Of a stretch of DNA of 64,000 nt, positions 8,325 to 20,554 are shown piece by piece; position 1 is the first letter of the stretch, and each line of letters opens with the position of its first letter. Under the pieces are notes generated by a model. The model searched no databases. It had not been told where the DNA came from and saw only the letters and a list, made by a program, of their open reading frames with translations. This stretch comes from Streptomyces massasporeus (GTDB lineage: Bacteria > Actinomycetota > Actinomycetes > Streptomycetales > Streptomycetaceae). The stretch covers positions 744,001 through 808,000 of the forward strand of contig NZ_BMSE01000001.1 of the NCBI RefSeq assembly GCF_014648995.1. The letters are read 5' to 3'. The translations under genes and the position numbers were made by a program.

Positions 8325-9332
8325 GTGTCCTCACCTCCGGTCACCGGTTCCGTCGCGGTGCCCCGGCACCACGGCGGACCCGGCCCGGCCCGCTTCCGCC
8401 CGCGGCGCACGCCGCCCGCCGGTGCCGTGCGGCCAGGGCGTCGCGGTGTGCTGTCCCACTGGCGGCAGTACCTCGCGATCTCGCCCTTCTTCCTGATCTT
8501 CGGCGTCTTCTCGTTCTTCCCGGTCTTCTACTCGCTGTACCTCGCCTTCCAGCGGTGGGACGGCCTGGGCAGCGTGCAGTTCGTGGGGCTGCAGCAGTTC
8601 CGCTTCCTGTGGGACGACCCGGTCTTCTGGCTGTCGATCCGCAACACCCTGGTGATCTGGGTGCTGTCCACCGTCCCCACGCTGTTCGGCGCCCTGGTGC
8701 TGGCGACGCTGCTGCACTCGGTGCGCCGCTTCAAGGGCTTCTACCGCATCGCCCTGTACGTACCGAACGTCACCTCGATCGTCGCCGTGTCGATCTTCTT
8801 CGGCGCGGTGTTCAGCAACAACTTCGGCCTGGTCAACGCGATCCTGGGCACGGTCGGGATCTCGCCCGTCCCATGGCTGAGCAATCCGTGGCTGATCAAG
8901 CTGGTCATCGCGCTGCTGATGACCTGGATGTGGACCGGCTACAACATGATCATCTACCTGGCCGGCCTCCAGGCCATCCCCACCCAGATCTACGAGGCGG
9001 CCAGGCTGGACGGCGCCGGGCCGATCCGCACGTTCTTCCAGATCACCATGCCGATCATGCGGCCGATCATCCTGTTCACCGTCATCATCTCGACCATCAA
9101 CGGCCTGCAGAGCTTCAGCGAACCCCAGGTCCTGTTCGGCAGCAACGCCGCCAACCCGAACCTCGGCGGCCCAGGGCAAGCGGGCCTGACCACGCTGCTG
9201 TACTTCTACCAGTCGGCCTTCGTCAACAACGACTACGGTTACGGCGCGGCCATCGTGTGGGCCTTCTTCGTACTGATCATGGTGCTGGTCGTCGTCAACT
9301 GGCGTCTGGTCCAGCGCGGGAGGAAGTCATGA
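8325..9332 (+). CDS. ABC sugar permease, MalF/UgpA type
   Basis: A 335-residue integral membrane protein with about six transmembrane helices and the EAA loop YEAARLDGAGPIRTFFQITM that contacts the ATPase. The first 45 residues are basic and proline-rich and precede the first helix (YLAISPFFLIFGVFSFFPVF). It pairs with the next gene, overlapped by ATGA. No ATPase gene is present here; in Streptomyces such importers commonly share the ATPase MsiK encoded elsewhere. Confidence 0.93.
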   Translation: MSSPPVTGSVAVPRHHGGPGPARFRPRRTPPAGAVRPGRRGVLSHWRQYLAISPFFLIFGVFSFFPVFYSLYLAFQRWDGLGSVQFVGLQQFRFLWDDPVFWLSIRNTLVIWVLSTVPTLFGALVLATLLHSVRRFKGFYRIALYVPNVTSIVAVSIFFGAVFSNNFGLVNAILGTVGISPVPWLSNPWLIKLVIALLMTWMWTGYNMIIYLAGLQAIPTQIYEAARLDGAGPIRTFFQITMPIMRPIILFTVIISTINGLQSFSEPQVLFGSNAANPNLGGPGQAGLTTLLYFYQSAFVNNDYGYGAAIVWAFFVLIMVLVVVNWRLVQRGRKS

Positions 9333-10177
9333 CCGCAGTGGTCCCCAGGCGATCCCGGCGTCCCAAGGGCCTGACCGCGCACATCGTCCTCGTCCTGGCC
9401 GTGCTGGTCTCGGTCTTCCCGTTCGTGTGGACGATCGTCATGGCGACGAACACCACCGAGGACATCTACAAGAGCCCGCCGAAGCTGAGCTTCGGCTCCC
9501 ACCTGCTGGAGAACGTCCGGCACGTGCTGGACACCATCGACTTCTTCGGGTCGATGCTGAACACGCTCGTCGTCGCGACCGTCACGACCGTCCTGGTCCT
9601 GTTCGTCGACTCCCTGGCCGCGTTCGTGTTCGCCAAGTTCGACTTCCCCGGCCGCAAGACGCTGTTCGCCCTGCTGGTGGGGTTCATGATGCTGCCGCTC
9701 CAGCTGGCCGTGCTCCCGCAGTTCATCCTCATGTCCGACATCGGCTGGGTCGGCACGCTCAAGGCGCTCGTCCTGCCCGCCCTCGCCAACGCCTTCGGCA
9801 TCTTCTGGCTGCGCCAGTACATAGAGAACGGCGTGCCGGACGAACTCCTCGACGCCGCGCGCATCGACGGCGCGGGGTTCCTCCGCCAGTACTGGAACAT
9901 CGTGCTGCCGATGATCAAGCCCGCGCTGTCCTTCCTCGCCATCTACGCCTTCGTAGGCGCCTGGAACGACTACATCTGGCCGCTGGTCGTGCTCAACGAC
10001 CCCACCCACCTCACCCTCCAGGTGGCCCTGGCCCAGCTCCACGTCGGCCACACCACCGACTACAGCATGGTCATGGCCGGTGTCCTCATGGCGTCCGTGC
10101 CGCTGGTCGTGGTCTTCACGATCTTCGCCCGCGGGTTCATCGCGGGGGCCACGGAGGGGGCGGTGCAGGGGAGTTGA
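9329..10177 (+). CDS. ABC sugar permease, MalG/UgpE type
   Basis: A 282-residue partner permease with about six transmembrane helices and the EAA loop LLDAARIDGAGFLRQYWNIV. The start is the ATG at 9329 overlapping the previous stop (ATGA), with GGAGGAAGTC ahead. Together with the preceding permease and the binding lipoprotein it forms a carbohydrate uptake type 1 importer. Its 3' end is followed by a repeat with a hairpin. Confidence 0.93.
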   Translation: MTAVVPRRSRRPKGLTAHIVLVLAVLVSVFPFVWTIVMATNTTEDIYKSPPKLSFGSHLLENVRHVLDTIDFFGSMLNTLVVATVTTVLVLFVDSLAAFVFAKFDFPGRKTLFALLVGFMMLPLQLAVLPQFILMSDIGWVGTLKALVLPALANAFGIFWLRQYIENGVPDELLDAARIDGAGFLRQYWNIVLPMIKPALSFLAIYAFVGAWNDYIWPLVVLNDPTHLTLQVALAQLHVGHTTDYSMVMAGVLMASVPLVVVFTIFARGFIAGATEGAVQGS

Positions 10178-10193
10178 GGCGCACCGAAGGGTG

Positions 10194-10233
10194 GCGCCCC
10201 TTGAGGGGCGCGGGGAACCGCGCGACCAGCCAC
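10194..10233 (+). repeat. Streptomyces intergenic repeat with hairpin, copy 1
   Basis: GCGCCCCT-TG-AGGGGCGC forms a hairpin and runs straight into GGGGAACCGCGCGACCAG. The same architecture (hairpin then GGGAACTGCGCGACC) occurs on the other strand at 48980-49009. Both copies sit within about 25 bp of a stop codon and in the same orientation relative to that gene. I recall this GGGGAACTGCGCGACC-type element as common in Streptomyces intergenic DNA. It may weaken readthrough into the next gene. Confidence 0.65.
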
Positions 10234-10301
10234 CGCGGGCGCGCAGCCAGGAACCGGCGGTCGGTCCCGAGCTCCTAGCAGTCACAGAGAAGGGCACCCC
10301 A

Positions 10302-11227
10302 GTGACGGACGTCAACACCGAGGCCCCACGCCCCAAGGTCCTCCTCGTCGGCATGGACGGCCTGCGCTACGACCGCCTGACCCGCTCGCCCGCCCACGCC
10401 CCGGTCCTGCACGCCCTGATGGCCACAGGCGCCGTCGGCACGAGCCTGCTGCCCTACGGCCGAGCGGACGACGAGCCCTCGACCGGCACGGCCTACACCG
10501 ACTCCGGCCCCGGCTGGTCGAGCGTCCTCACCGGGGTGTGGCCCGACCGCCACGGGGTCACCGGCAACGATTTCAAAGGCGCCGACTACGCCCGCTACCC
10601 CGACTTCCTGACCCGCGCCGCCCGCGCCCGGCCCGGTCTGCGGACGGTGGCCGCGGTGTCCTGGCCGGCCCTGGTCCGCCGCGGCACCCTCGGCCGGACC
10701 ATCGGTCGACGGGTGCGCCACAACGGCGAATCCAGGGGCTACGAGACCGCGGACCGCCGCGTCGCCCGCACCGCCCTGCGCTGGCTCACCACGTCCGACC
10801 CGGACGTGGTGTTCGTGTACTTCGGCGCCACCGACGAGGCCGGTCACGACACGGGCCCCCTCTCCCCCGCCTACGACCGGGCCCTCCTCGCCCAGGACGG
10901 CCACCTCGGGCGGCTGCTCGCGGCGATCGGCGCCCGGGCGTCGGACCCCGGCCGCGCCGAGGAGCACTGGACCGTGCTGGTCACCACGGACCACGGACAC
11001 CTCGACTCCGGTGGCCACGGTGGTGACTCCCGCGCCGAGCGGGAGGTCTTCGTCGTCCTCGCCGAACCGGGCGGACCCGCCCGGCCCGCAGGCACCCGGC
11101 TCGACACACCCCGCCTCGTCGACATCGCCCCCACCGTCCTGGACCGTCTCGGCATCCCCGTGGACCCCGCCTGGGGTCTGCAGGGCCGTGTTCTGCCCGG
11201 GCCCACCGCACCGACTTCGGAATGGTC

Positions 11228-11231
<4 letters not shown>
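10302..11231 (+). CDS. alkaline-phosphatase-fold phosphodiesterase (type I PDE/nucleotide pyrophosphatase family)
   Basis: A 309-residue cytoplasmic enzyme of the alkaline phosphatase superfamily. LLVGMDGLRYD gives the first metal Asp, DSGPGWSSVLTG holds the likely nucleophile Ser/Thr, and ATDEAGHDTG plus TTDHGHLDSGGHGG give the remaining metal-binding Asp and His. The family cleaves phosphodiesters or phosphomonoesters. GTG at 10302 is chosen because AGAGAAGG lies about 8 bp ahead and homology begins there. It overlaps the beta-galactosidase gene by 4 bp (ATGA). In this locus it may remove a phosphate or phosphodiester group from the imported glycan; that role is inferred. Confidence 0.82.
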
Positions 11232-14161
<2,930 letters not shown>

Positions 14162-14195
14162 GTTCCTCCCCTCTCAGTCACCTCATGGAGCACCC

Positions 14196-16022
14196 GTGTG
14201 CACTTCGCATGACCACGACCTGGGCGAGGCGCCCCAGGCCGGTGCCGGACGACGCGGTTTCCTTCGCGCGACGGCGCTGCTCGGCGCGACCGCGGCGGCG
14301 GTGACCGCGCTGCCCGCCGCCACCGCCCAGGCGGCGGCCTCGTCGTGGCGCCCCGACCCGCGCAGCCGCCGCTTCACGCTCGCGGTGATGCCGGACACGC
14401 AGTACCTCTTCGACGGGCCGAGCATCGACAAGGCGCCGGTCGAGGCCTCGCTGCGCTACCTGCTGGAGCACGGCCGGGAGGAGAACATCGTCTTCCTGTC
14501 CCACCTCGGTGACCTCACGCAGAACGGCGCGAAGGAGGAGTTCGCCGCGATAGGTGAGGCGTTCCGGCTGCTGGACCGGCGGGGCGTCGGCTACAGCGTC
14601 CTGGCCGGCAACCACGACGTGAAGTCGTCGACGACCGACCAGCGCGGCAGCACCCCGTACCTGGACGCCTTCGGGCCGCGGCGGTTCGAGGAGCAGCGGA
14701 CGTTCGGCGGGGCCTCCCCGGACGGCTACAACTCCTTCCACCGGTTCGAGGCGGGCGGCCGGGAGTGGCTGGTGCTCGCCCTGGACTGGCGGCTGTCGCC
14801 GCAGGGTTACGCGTGGGCCAAGGGCGTACTGGCGAAGCACCCGAAGACGCCGGTGATCCTCACGACGCACGAACTGGTCGTCGAGGACGACACGTTGTCG
14901 GACTACGGGCAGCAGCTGTGGGACCAGCTGATCGAGGACCACGACCAGATCTTCCTGGCCCTGGGCGGGCACTACTGGCCCGCCGCCCGCGCGACCCGGA
15001 AGAACGCGGCCGGGCACGACGTCCATCTGCATCTGACGAACTACCAGAACCGCTACTTCGGCGGCGCGGCGATGATCCGCCTCTACCGGTTCGACCTGGA
15101 CCGCGGCGTGATCGACGTGGAGACGCTCTCGCCGTGGATCCTGGGCCGGGCGGCGAAGGGGCTCAACGAGCTGGAGCGGCAGGAGATGGAGCTGAGCGGC
15201 GACGCCGACCGCTTCTCCGTCGAGATCGACTTCCAGAAACGCTTCTCCGGCTTCGCGCCCGTACCCGCACGGCCGGCTCGGCCCGTCTCGACGATGCTGC
15301 TGCCGGGCACGGTGGCGTACTGGCGTTTCGAGAAGCCCGTGGACGGGAGGGTCCGCGACCTGTCCGGGCGGGGCAACGACCTCTCCCCGGTCACCGTCGG
15401 CGGCGGCGCGCTGGGCTGGTCGGCCGACCACCACCCCGACCAGCCGGGCCACGGCAGCCTGGAGTTCCAGGGCTTCAAGTCCCCGTTGAAGGGCGCGTAT
15501 CTGAGGACGGTCGACGGCGCCCCGCTCAACGCGGCGACGTTCGGGGACGGTTACACCATCGAGGCGTTCTACCGGCTGCCCGCCGACTGGGACCCGGACC
15601 ACAACGCCTGGTCGGGTCTGGTCTCCCGCACGGGCACGGGCGGCGCCGCCGGAAAGACCGCCGACGACCCGGACGAGCCGCTGGCCACACTGTCCCTGTC
15701 CAACGACCGTGAGCCGCAGTGGGCGATGCGGCCGCTCGACCAGCAGGGCATCGCCACCAACTGGGGCCAGGAGACGCCGCTGGAGACCTGGTGGCACCTC
15801 GCGGTCGTCAACGACGGCAGGCACACCACGCTCTACGTCGAGGGCTGCCCGGTGCTCCGCAACCCGAAAGCGCCCTCCGTCGGGATCACCTCGGTGGGAG
15901 GGCCGTGGCTGCTGGGCGGCTACACCTACGCCGACAAGATCGACCAGATCTTCCACGGCCGCCTCGGCGACGTCCGGATCGCCGCCCGGGCACTGCCCGT
16001 CTCGTCCTTCATGACTCACTGA
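14196..16022 (+). CDS. Tat-exported metallophosphatase with LamG domain
   Basis: A 608-residue secreted protein. GRRGFLRATALLGATAAAV is a twin-arginine signal. The calcineurin-like phosphoesterase domain follows: MPDTQYLFDG, LSHLGDLTQNG and LAGNHDVKS are the metal-binding blocks (D..., GD..., GNHD). From about residue 370 a concanavalin-like LamG domain begins with GTVAYWRFEK...VRDLSGRGNDL. GTG 14196 has ATGGAG ahead. It sits 34 bp after the beta-galactosidase and 11 bp before the PHP gene. Likely removes phosphate from a glycan outside the cell, with LamG binding the substrate; the exact target is unknown. Confidence 0.87.
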   Translation: MCTSHDHDLGEAPQAGAGRRGFLRATALLGATAAAVTALPAATAQAAASSWRPDPRSRRFTLAVMPDTQYLFDGPSIDKAPVEASLRYLLEHGREENIVFLSHLGDLTQNGAKEEFAAIGEAFRLLDRRGVGYSVLAGNHDVKSSTTDQRGSTPYLDAFGPRRFEEQRTFGGASPDGYNSFHRFEAGGREWLVLALDWRLSPQGYAWAKGVLAKHPKTPVILTTHELVVEDDTLSDYGQQLWDQLIEDHDQIFLALGGHYWPAARATRKNAAGHDVHLHLTNYQNRYFGGAAMIRLYRFDLDRGVIDVETLSPWILGRAAKGLNELERQEMELSGDADRFSVEIDFQKRFSGFAPVPARPARPVSTMLLPGTVAYWRFEKPVDGRVRDLSGRGNDLSPVTVGGGALGWSADHHPDQPGHGSLEFQGFKSPLKGAYLRTVDGAPLNAATFGDGYTIEAFYRLPADWDPDHNAWSGLVSRTGTGGAAGKTADDPDEPLATLSLSNDREPQWAMRPLDQQGIATNWGQETPLETWWHLAVVNDGRHTTLYVEGCPVLRNPKAPSVGITSVGGPWLLGGYTYADKIDQIFHGRLGDVRIAARALPVSSFMTH

Positions 16023-16033
16023 CTGGGATCACC

Positions 16034-17707
16034 ATGACCGAGCAGCAGCTCCCCTCCTGGGCGGACCCCTCCGTCTCCCCCGCCGACCTCGACGCCCAGG
16101 GCGTGTCGCGGCGTGGACTCCTGCGCCGCGCGGGCCTGTTCGGCGCCGCGTTCGCCCTCGGGTCCGCCGCCACCCCCGCTTTCGCCTCCGCCGAGAAGCG
16201 GGGCTTCGGCGGCGAGGACCCGCGCCTGGCCTACCTGGTCGGCGACCACCATGTGCACTCCGTCTACAGCCACGATGCCAAGTACACGTTCTCCCAGCTG
16301 GCACGGGCAGGCGCCGAGTACGGCCTGGACTGGATGGTGTTCAACGAGCACTCCAACTTCGGGCACGCGTACTACGGGGCCGAGTTGGAGCACGCCGAGA
16401 TCGTCAAGGCGCGTGCCCGGAACCCGCGCCAGCTGATCTTCCAGGGCCTGGAGTGGTACATCCCGGCCGCCGAGCACTGCACGGTCTTCGCGGCCCCCGG
16501 CCCCCACGAGACCGATCTGCTCACGCAGTTCGAGCTGGCCTACGACGGCAAGCTGCTCGGCTACACCGAGGGCTCCGCCGGTGCGGCCGACACCGCCCGC
16601 AACGAGGCGCACGCGGTCAGGGCGATCGAGTGGCTCGCGCAGCAACGCCGTTCGGGATATGTCGACGACGTCCTCGTCATCGCCAACCACCCGCTGCGCC
16701 TCGGCATCGACTCGCCGCACGAGATGCGCGCCTGGCGGGATGCGGCCCCCGAGATCATGATCGGCATGGAGGGCGCGCCGGGCGCCCAGGGCGCGGCGCT
16801 CCCCGGCTGGCGGGGCAGCACGTCCATTCGCGGCGAGTACGAGAACAAGCCCTCGGCGCAGTCCTGGCCGGGGTATCCGCCCGAGGCGTACGTGACGTAC
16901 GGCGGCTTCGACTGGGCTACCGCGACGGTCGGCGGGCTGTGGGACTCGATGCTGGCCGAGGGCAGCCTGTACTCGGTCACCACCAACTCCGACAACCACC
17001 GCACGGTCTTCGACACCTGGAAGAACGGCGACTGGCCGGCCGGGCAGAACTTCGACAACACCGGCAGGCTCCCCGACCCGGTGAACACCGACACCCCGCA
17101 GCCCGGCAGCGACTTCTGGCCGGGCGAGTTCAGCCGCACCCACGTCGGGGTGACCCGCTACGGCTACCGGTCGGTGATGGCGGGCCTGCGCGCGGGCCGT
17201 GTCTGGCTGGACCACGGGCACCTGCTCGACGGGCTCGACGTCCGGCTGAAGCGGGACTGCGACGCCGGGCGCGGTGTCACGCTGGGCGGCAGGCTGCGGG
17301 TCCGCAAGGGTGAGCGGATCACGCTGTACGTCACCGTCACAAGCGCCTCCCGGCCCAACCCCCAGGGGATCCTGCCCGAGTTGGCGCACGTGGACGTGAT
17401 CCGGGGCGCGGTGCGCGGTCCGGTGGCCGACCGGGACAGCTGGCGGGCGCCGGACACCAGGGTCGTACAGACGAAGGACGTGGCCGGCCGCAAGGGGACG
17501 TACACGCTGCGCATCCCCCTCACCGCCGGGGACGAGTCCTTCTACGTCCGGCTGCGCGGCAGTGACGGCAACCGCCATGGCGCGGGGTACCTCGGTGCCT
17601 CCGTCGACCCGAACGGGCCGATCCCGCACGAGCCCGGGAACGGTGACCCGTGGGCGGACACGTGGTTCTATTCCAACCCCGTGTTCGTCGATGTCGGGGG
17701 TTCCTGA
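16034..17707 (+). CDS. Tat-exported PHP-domain hydrolase
   Basis: A 557-residue protein with a twin-arginine signal (SRRGLLRRAGLFGAAFALGS) followed by a PHP (polymerase and histidinol phosphatase) domain starting at VGDHHVHSVYSHDAKYTFSQ, whose His pair binds metal, with further ligands in MVFNEHSNFGH and VIANHPLRL. PHP proteins are trinuclear-metal phosphoesterases, and exported members are poorly characterised. It is the last gene of the operon, directly behind the metallophosphatase, giving two secreted phosphoesterase-like enzymes in a row. Confidence 0.82.
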   Translation: MTEQQLPSWADPSVSPADLDAQGVSRRGLLRRAGLFGAAFALGSAATPAFASAEKRGFGGEDPRLAYLVGDHHVHSVYSHDAKYTFSQLARAGAEYGLDWMVFNEHSNFGHAYYGAELEHAEIVKARARNPRQLIFQGLEWYIPAAEHCTVFAAPGPHETDLLTQFELAYDGKLLGYTEGSAGAADTARNEAHAVRAIEWLAQQRRSGYVDDVLVIANHPLRLGIDSPHEMRAWRDAAPEIMIGMEGAPGAQGAALPGWRGSTSIRGEYENKPSAQSWPGYPPEAYVTYGGFDWATATVGGLWDSMLAEGSLYSVTTNSDNHRTVFDTWKNGDWPAGQNFDNTGRLPDPVNTDTPQPGSDFWPGEFSRTHVGVTRYGYRSVMAGLRAGRVWLDHGHLLDGLDVRLKRDCDAGRGVTLGGRLRVRKGERITLYVTVTSASRPNPQGILPELAHVDVIRGAVRGPVADRDSWRAPDTRVVQTKDVAGRKGTYTLRIPLTAGDESFYVRLRGSDGNRHGAGYLGASVDPNGPIPHEPGNGDPWADTWFYSNPVFVDVGGS

Positions 17708-17750
17708 CTCCGGGTCCCAGCAGGTCACGGAGTGATCCGGCGGAGGTACG

Positions 17751-18587
17751 GTGGGCCGCGTGACCGGTGAAGAGTCGCTGCGGCCCCAGTCCCTCATGCT
17801 GACGTTCCTGGGCGACCAGGTGCTCGGCCGCGACGTGTGCGTGTACTCGGGCAGCGTCATCGACGTGTTCGCCCGCGCCGGGATCGGCGAGCAGGCCACG
17901 CGCTCCACGCTGAGCCGCATGGTGGGCCGTGACCTGCTGCGCCGGCAGCGCGAGGGCCGCCGCATGTACTTCGGGCTGACCGAACGCTCGGAGGCGGTGC
18001 TGCGCGACGGCGAGCAGCGCATCTGGCAGACGGGCGCCGTCAACCGGCACTGGGACGGCACCTGGACGCTGCTCGGCTTCTCCCTGCCGGAGTCCTGGCA
18101 GCGCCGGCGCCACGACCTGCGTTCCCAGCTGACCTGGAGCGGTTTCGGCCCGCTGTTCAACGGCCTGTGGATCGCCCCCGGCGAGGTCGACGTGTCGGCC
18201 CTGGTGGCCGAGCTCGGCCTGTCCGCCCATGTGAAGGTGTTCCGGGCGCACGCGGACACCGGCACGGACATCGGCCAGATGATCGAGGAGACCTGGGAGC
18301 TGTCCGACCTGGCCGGGCACTACCAGGGGTTCGTGGGGCGCTGGCAGCCCTGGGAGGACGCCCTGCCGGACGCCGGCGACGCCCTCGTGCTGCGCCTGCG
18401 CCTGCAGACGGAGTGGCTGCAGATCGTCCGGCGCGACCCACGGCTGCCCGTCGGGCACCTTCCGGACGACTGGCCGGCGGAACAGGCCGAGAAGACGTTC
18501 CGGACCGTGCACGAACGGCTCTCACCGCTCGCCCACGAGGCCTCGGAACGCCTTCTGGACCTGGTGCCGGCGCGGCCTCAGGCGTAG
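17751..18587 (+). CDS. PaaX-family transcriptional regulator
   Basis: A 278-residue protein with the PaaX layout: N-terminal winged helix (SGSVIDVFARAGIGEQATRS then TLSRMVGRDLLRRQREGRRM) and the PaaX C-terminal domain (GTWTLLGFSLPESWQRRRHD...). PaaX represses phenylacetate or aryl/acyl-CoA catabolic genes and is released by the CoA ester. GGAGG lies 4 bp before GTG 17751; a second GTG at 17760 is possible. Its stop overlaps the convergent MaoC gene by 10 bp, and the facing operon makes and uses acyl-CoAs, a fitting regulon, though that operon's own promoter carries a MarR-type site. Confidence 0.88.
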   Translation: MGRVTGEESLRPQSLMLTFLGDQVLGRDVCVYSGSVIDVFARAGIGEQATRSTLSRMVGRDLLRRQREGRRMYFGLTERSEAVLRDGEQRIWQTGAVNRHWDGTWTLLGFSLPESWQRRRHDLRSQLTWSGFGPLFNGLWIAPGEVDVSALVAELGLSAHVKVFRAHADTGTDIGQMIEETWELSDLAGHYQGFVGRWQPWEDALPDAGDALVLRLRLQTEWLQIVRRDPRLPVGHLPDDWPAEQAEKTFRTVHERLSPLAHEASERLLDLVPARPQA

Positions 18588-19033
18588 AACCGCGACAGGC
18601 TCTGCAGCACCGCGGCCGGCTTGGTGGCGCCCTCGATCTCGATGGCACCCTCGACGGTGATCTGCACACCGCCCGGCACCTCCTCGACCTCGGCGAGCTT
18701 CGCCGTCAGGCGGATGCGGGAGCCGACCTTGACCGGTGAGGGGAAACGCACCTTGTTGAGGCCGTAGTTGACCTTCGTCGTCACGCCCTGGACGTCCAGC
18801 AGCTCGGTGAACAGGGGGATGAAGAGGGAGAGCGTGAGGTAGCCGTGCGCGATGGGGGCGCCGAAGGGGCCCTCCTTCGCGCGCTCGGGGTCCACGTGGA
18901 TCCACTGGTGGTCGCCCGTGGCGTCGGCGAAGGTGTCGATGCGCTCCTGCGTCACCTCGATCCAGTCGCTGGTGCCGAGGTCGCTGCCGGCGAGCTTCTT
19001 GAGTTCGTCGAGGCCGTTGACGGTGATGCTCAT
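18578..19033 (-). CDS. MaoC-like enoyl-CoA hydratase
   Basis: A 151-residue hot-dog-fold hydratase. FADATGDHQWIHVDPERAKE followed by GPFGAPIAHGYLTLSL is the hydratase-2 motif with catalytic Asp and His at about residues 38 and 43. It adds water to trans-2-enoyl-CoA giving (R)-3-hydroxyacyl-CoA. Last gene of a leftward operon, 8 bp after the acyl-CoA ligase; with the SDR it would give consecutive beta-oxidation-like steps. Confidence 0.9.
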   Translation of the reverse strand: MSITVNGLDELKKLAGSDLGTSDWIEVTQERIDTFADATGDHQWIHVDPERAKEGPFGAPIAHGYLTLSLFIPLFTELLDVQGVTTKVNYGLNKVRFPSPVKVGSRIRLTAKLAEVEEVPGGVQITVEGAIEIEGATKPAAVLQSLSRFYA

Positions 19034-19041
19034 GCGGATCC

Positions 19042-20544
19042 TTAACTCTTGCCGTAGCGGGTACGGACGCGGGACTTGAGGAGCTTTCCGGAGGCGGTGC
19101 GCGGGAGTTCGTCCGCGAGGACCACCGACTTCGGGATCTTGTACTTGGCGAGGCTGCCCGCGAGGGAGGCGAGCACCTCGTCGGGGTCGAGGGCGGCGCC
19201 CTCGCGGGGCACGACGACCGCGCGGGGCACCTCGCCCCACTTGTCGTCCGGCACCCCGATCACCGCGCACTCGACGATGTCGGGGTGGGCGAGGAGCCGG
19301 TCCTCGATCTCGGCGGGGTAGATGTTCTCGCCGCCCGAGATGATCATGTCCTTGATGCGGTCGACGATGTGGACGTAGCCGTCCTCGTCGACCTGGGCGG
19401 CGTCCCCGCTGCGGAACCAGCCGTCCGCGAAGGAGGCGGCCGTCTCCTCGGGCAGCCCCCAGTAGCCGGGCATGACGTGCGGGCCGCGCACCACGACCTC
19501 GCCCACCTCGCCGGTGGCGACCGGCGACAGGTCCGGCCGTACGACGCGGACGTCGCTGAAGAAGTGCGGCACGCCCGCGGATCCCGCCTTGGCGACGGCG
19601 TGTTCGGCGTCGATGAAGAGCGTGCCGGGAGCGGCCTCGGTCATGCCGTAGCCCTGGAGGAAGGTCAGGCCGCGCTCCTGGTACGCCTCGATCAGCGGGG
19701 TGGGGACCGGGGAGCCGCCGCAGGTGAGGATGCGCAGCGAGGAGAGGTCCGCGTCCGGCCAGCGCGGGTGGCGGGCCACCTGGTCGAACATCGTCGGCAC
19801 GCCGAACATGAAGGTGATGCGGTGGCGTTCGACGAGGTCGAGGGTGGCGTCCGCGTCGAAGGCGTCGACCAGGACGCAGGTGCCGCCCTTGAGCAGGACC
19901 GGCAGGGTCAGCATGTTCAGGCCCGCCGTGTGGAACAGCGGGGCGGAGACCAGGGCGCGTTCGTCGGCGATCAGGTCGGTGTCGACGAGGACGTTGACCG
20001 CGTTCCAGGTGAGGTTGCCGTGGGTGAGCATGGCGCCCTTGGGGCGGCCGGTCGTGCCCGAGGTGTACATGATGATGCAGGTGTCGTCGGCGCCGACCGG
20101 TTCGTCGATCGGCTCCGCGGGCGCCTCGGCGACGGCCGCCTCGTACTCGCCGCCGACCTCCAGGTAGACGCGGACGTCCGTGCTGCCGGGCAGGCCGGCG
20201 ACCAGACCGGCGTAGGACGGGCCGTAGACGAGGGCCCGGGCGCCGGAGTCGGCGAGCTGGTAGGCGATCTCGGGGCCGGCGAGGCGGATGTTGAGCGGGA
20301 CGAAGACCGCGCCGAGCGTGCCGGCCGCGAACAGCGTCTCCAGGTAGGAGGGGTGGTTCGGGCCGAGGTAGGCGATGCGGTCGCCGCGGCGCACGCCCCG
20401 GGCGCGCAGGGCGTGGGCCAGTCGGGTGGTGCGGGTGTGGAGGGCGCCGTAGTCGGTGGCCGACTCGCCGTGGATCAGGGCGGTGCGGTGCGGGGTCTTG
20501 CGGGCCCGGCGTGCGGGCCATGACCCCAGTCCCTCGTTGCGCAT
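19042..20544 (-). CDS. acyl-CoA synthetase (AMP-forming)
   Basis: A 500-residue ANL-superfamily ligase. The AMP-binding P-loop is IIMYTSGTTGRPKGAM at about residues 170-185, then GYGMTEAAP, the GDAAQVDEDGYVHIVDRIKD hinge region, and the catalytic Lys in RTASGKLLKSRVR at the C-terminus. It activates a carboxylic acid to its CoA thioester for the rest of the operon. The chain length or aromatic nature of the acid cannot be told. Sits between the amidohydrolase (10-bp gap) and MaoC. Confidence 0.93.
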   Translation of the reverse strand: MRNEGLGSWPARRARKTPHRTALIHGESATDYGALHTRTTRLAHALRARGVRRGDRIAYLGPNHPSYLETLFAAGTLGAVFVPLNIRLAGPEIAYQLADSGARALVYGPSYAGLVAGLPGSTDVRVYLEVGGEYEAAVAEAPAEPIDEPVGADDTCIIMYTSGTTGRPKGAMLTHGNLTWNAVNVLVDTDLIADERALVSAPLFHTAGLNMLTLPVLLKGGTCVLVDAFDADATLDLVERHRITFMFGVPTMFDQVARHPRWPDADLSSLRILTCGGSPVPTPLIEAYQERGLTFLQGYGMTEAAPGTLFIDAEHAVAKAGSAGVPHFFSDVRVVRPDLSPVATGEVGEVVVRGPHVMPGYWGLPEETAASFADGWFRSGDAAQVDEDGYVHIVDRIKDMIISGGENIYPAEIEDRLLAHPDIVECAVIGVPDDKWGEVPRAVVVPREGAALDPDEVLASLAGSLAKYKIPKSVVLADELPRTASGKLLKSRVRTRYGKS

Positions 20545-20554
20545 GTCACGCCCC

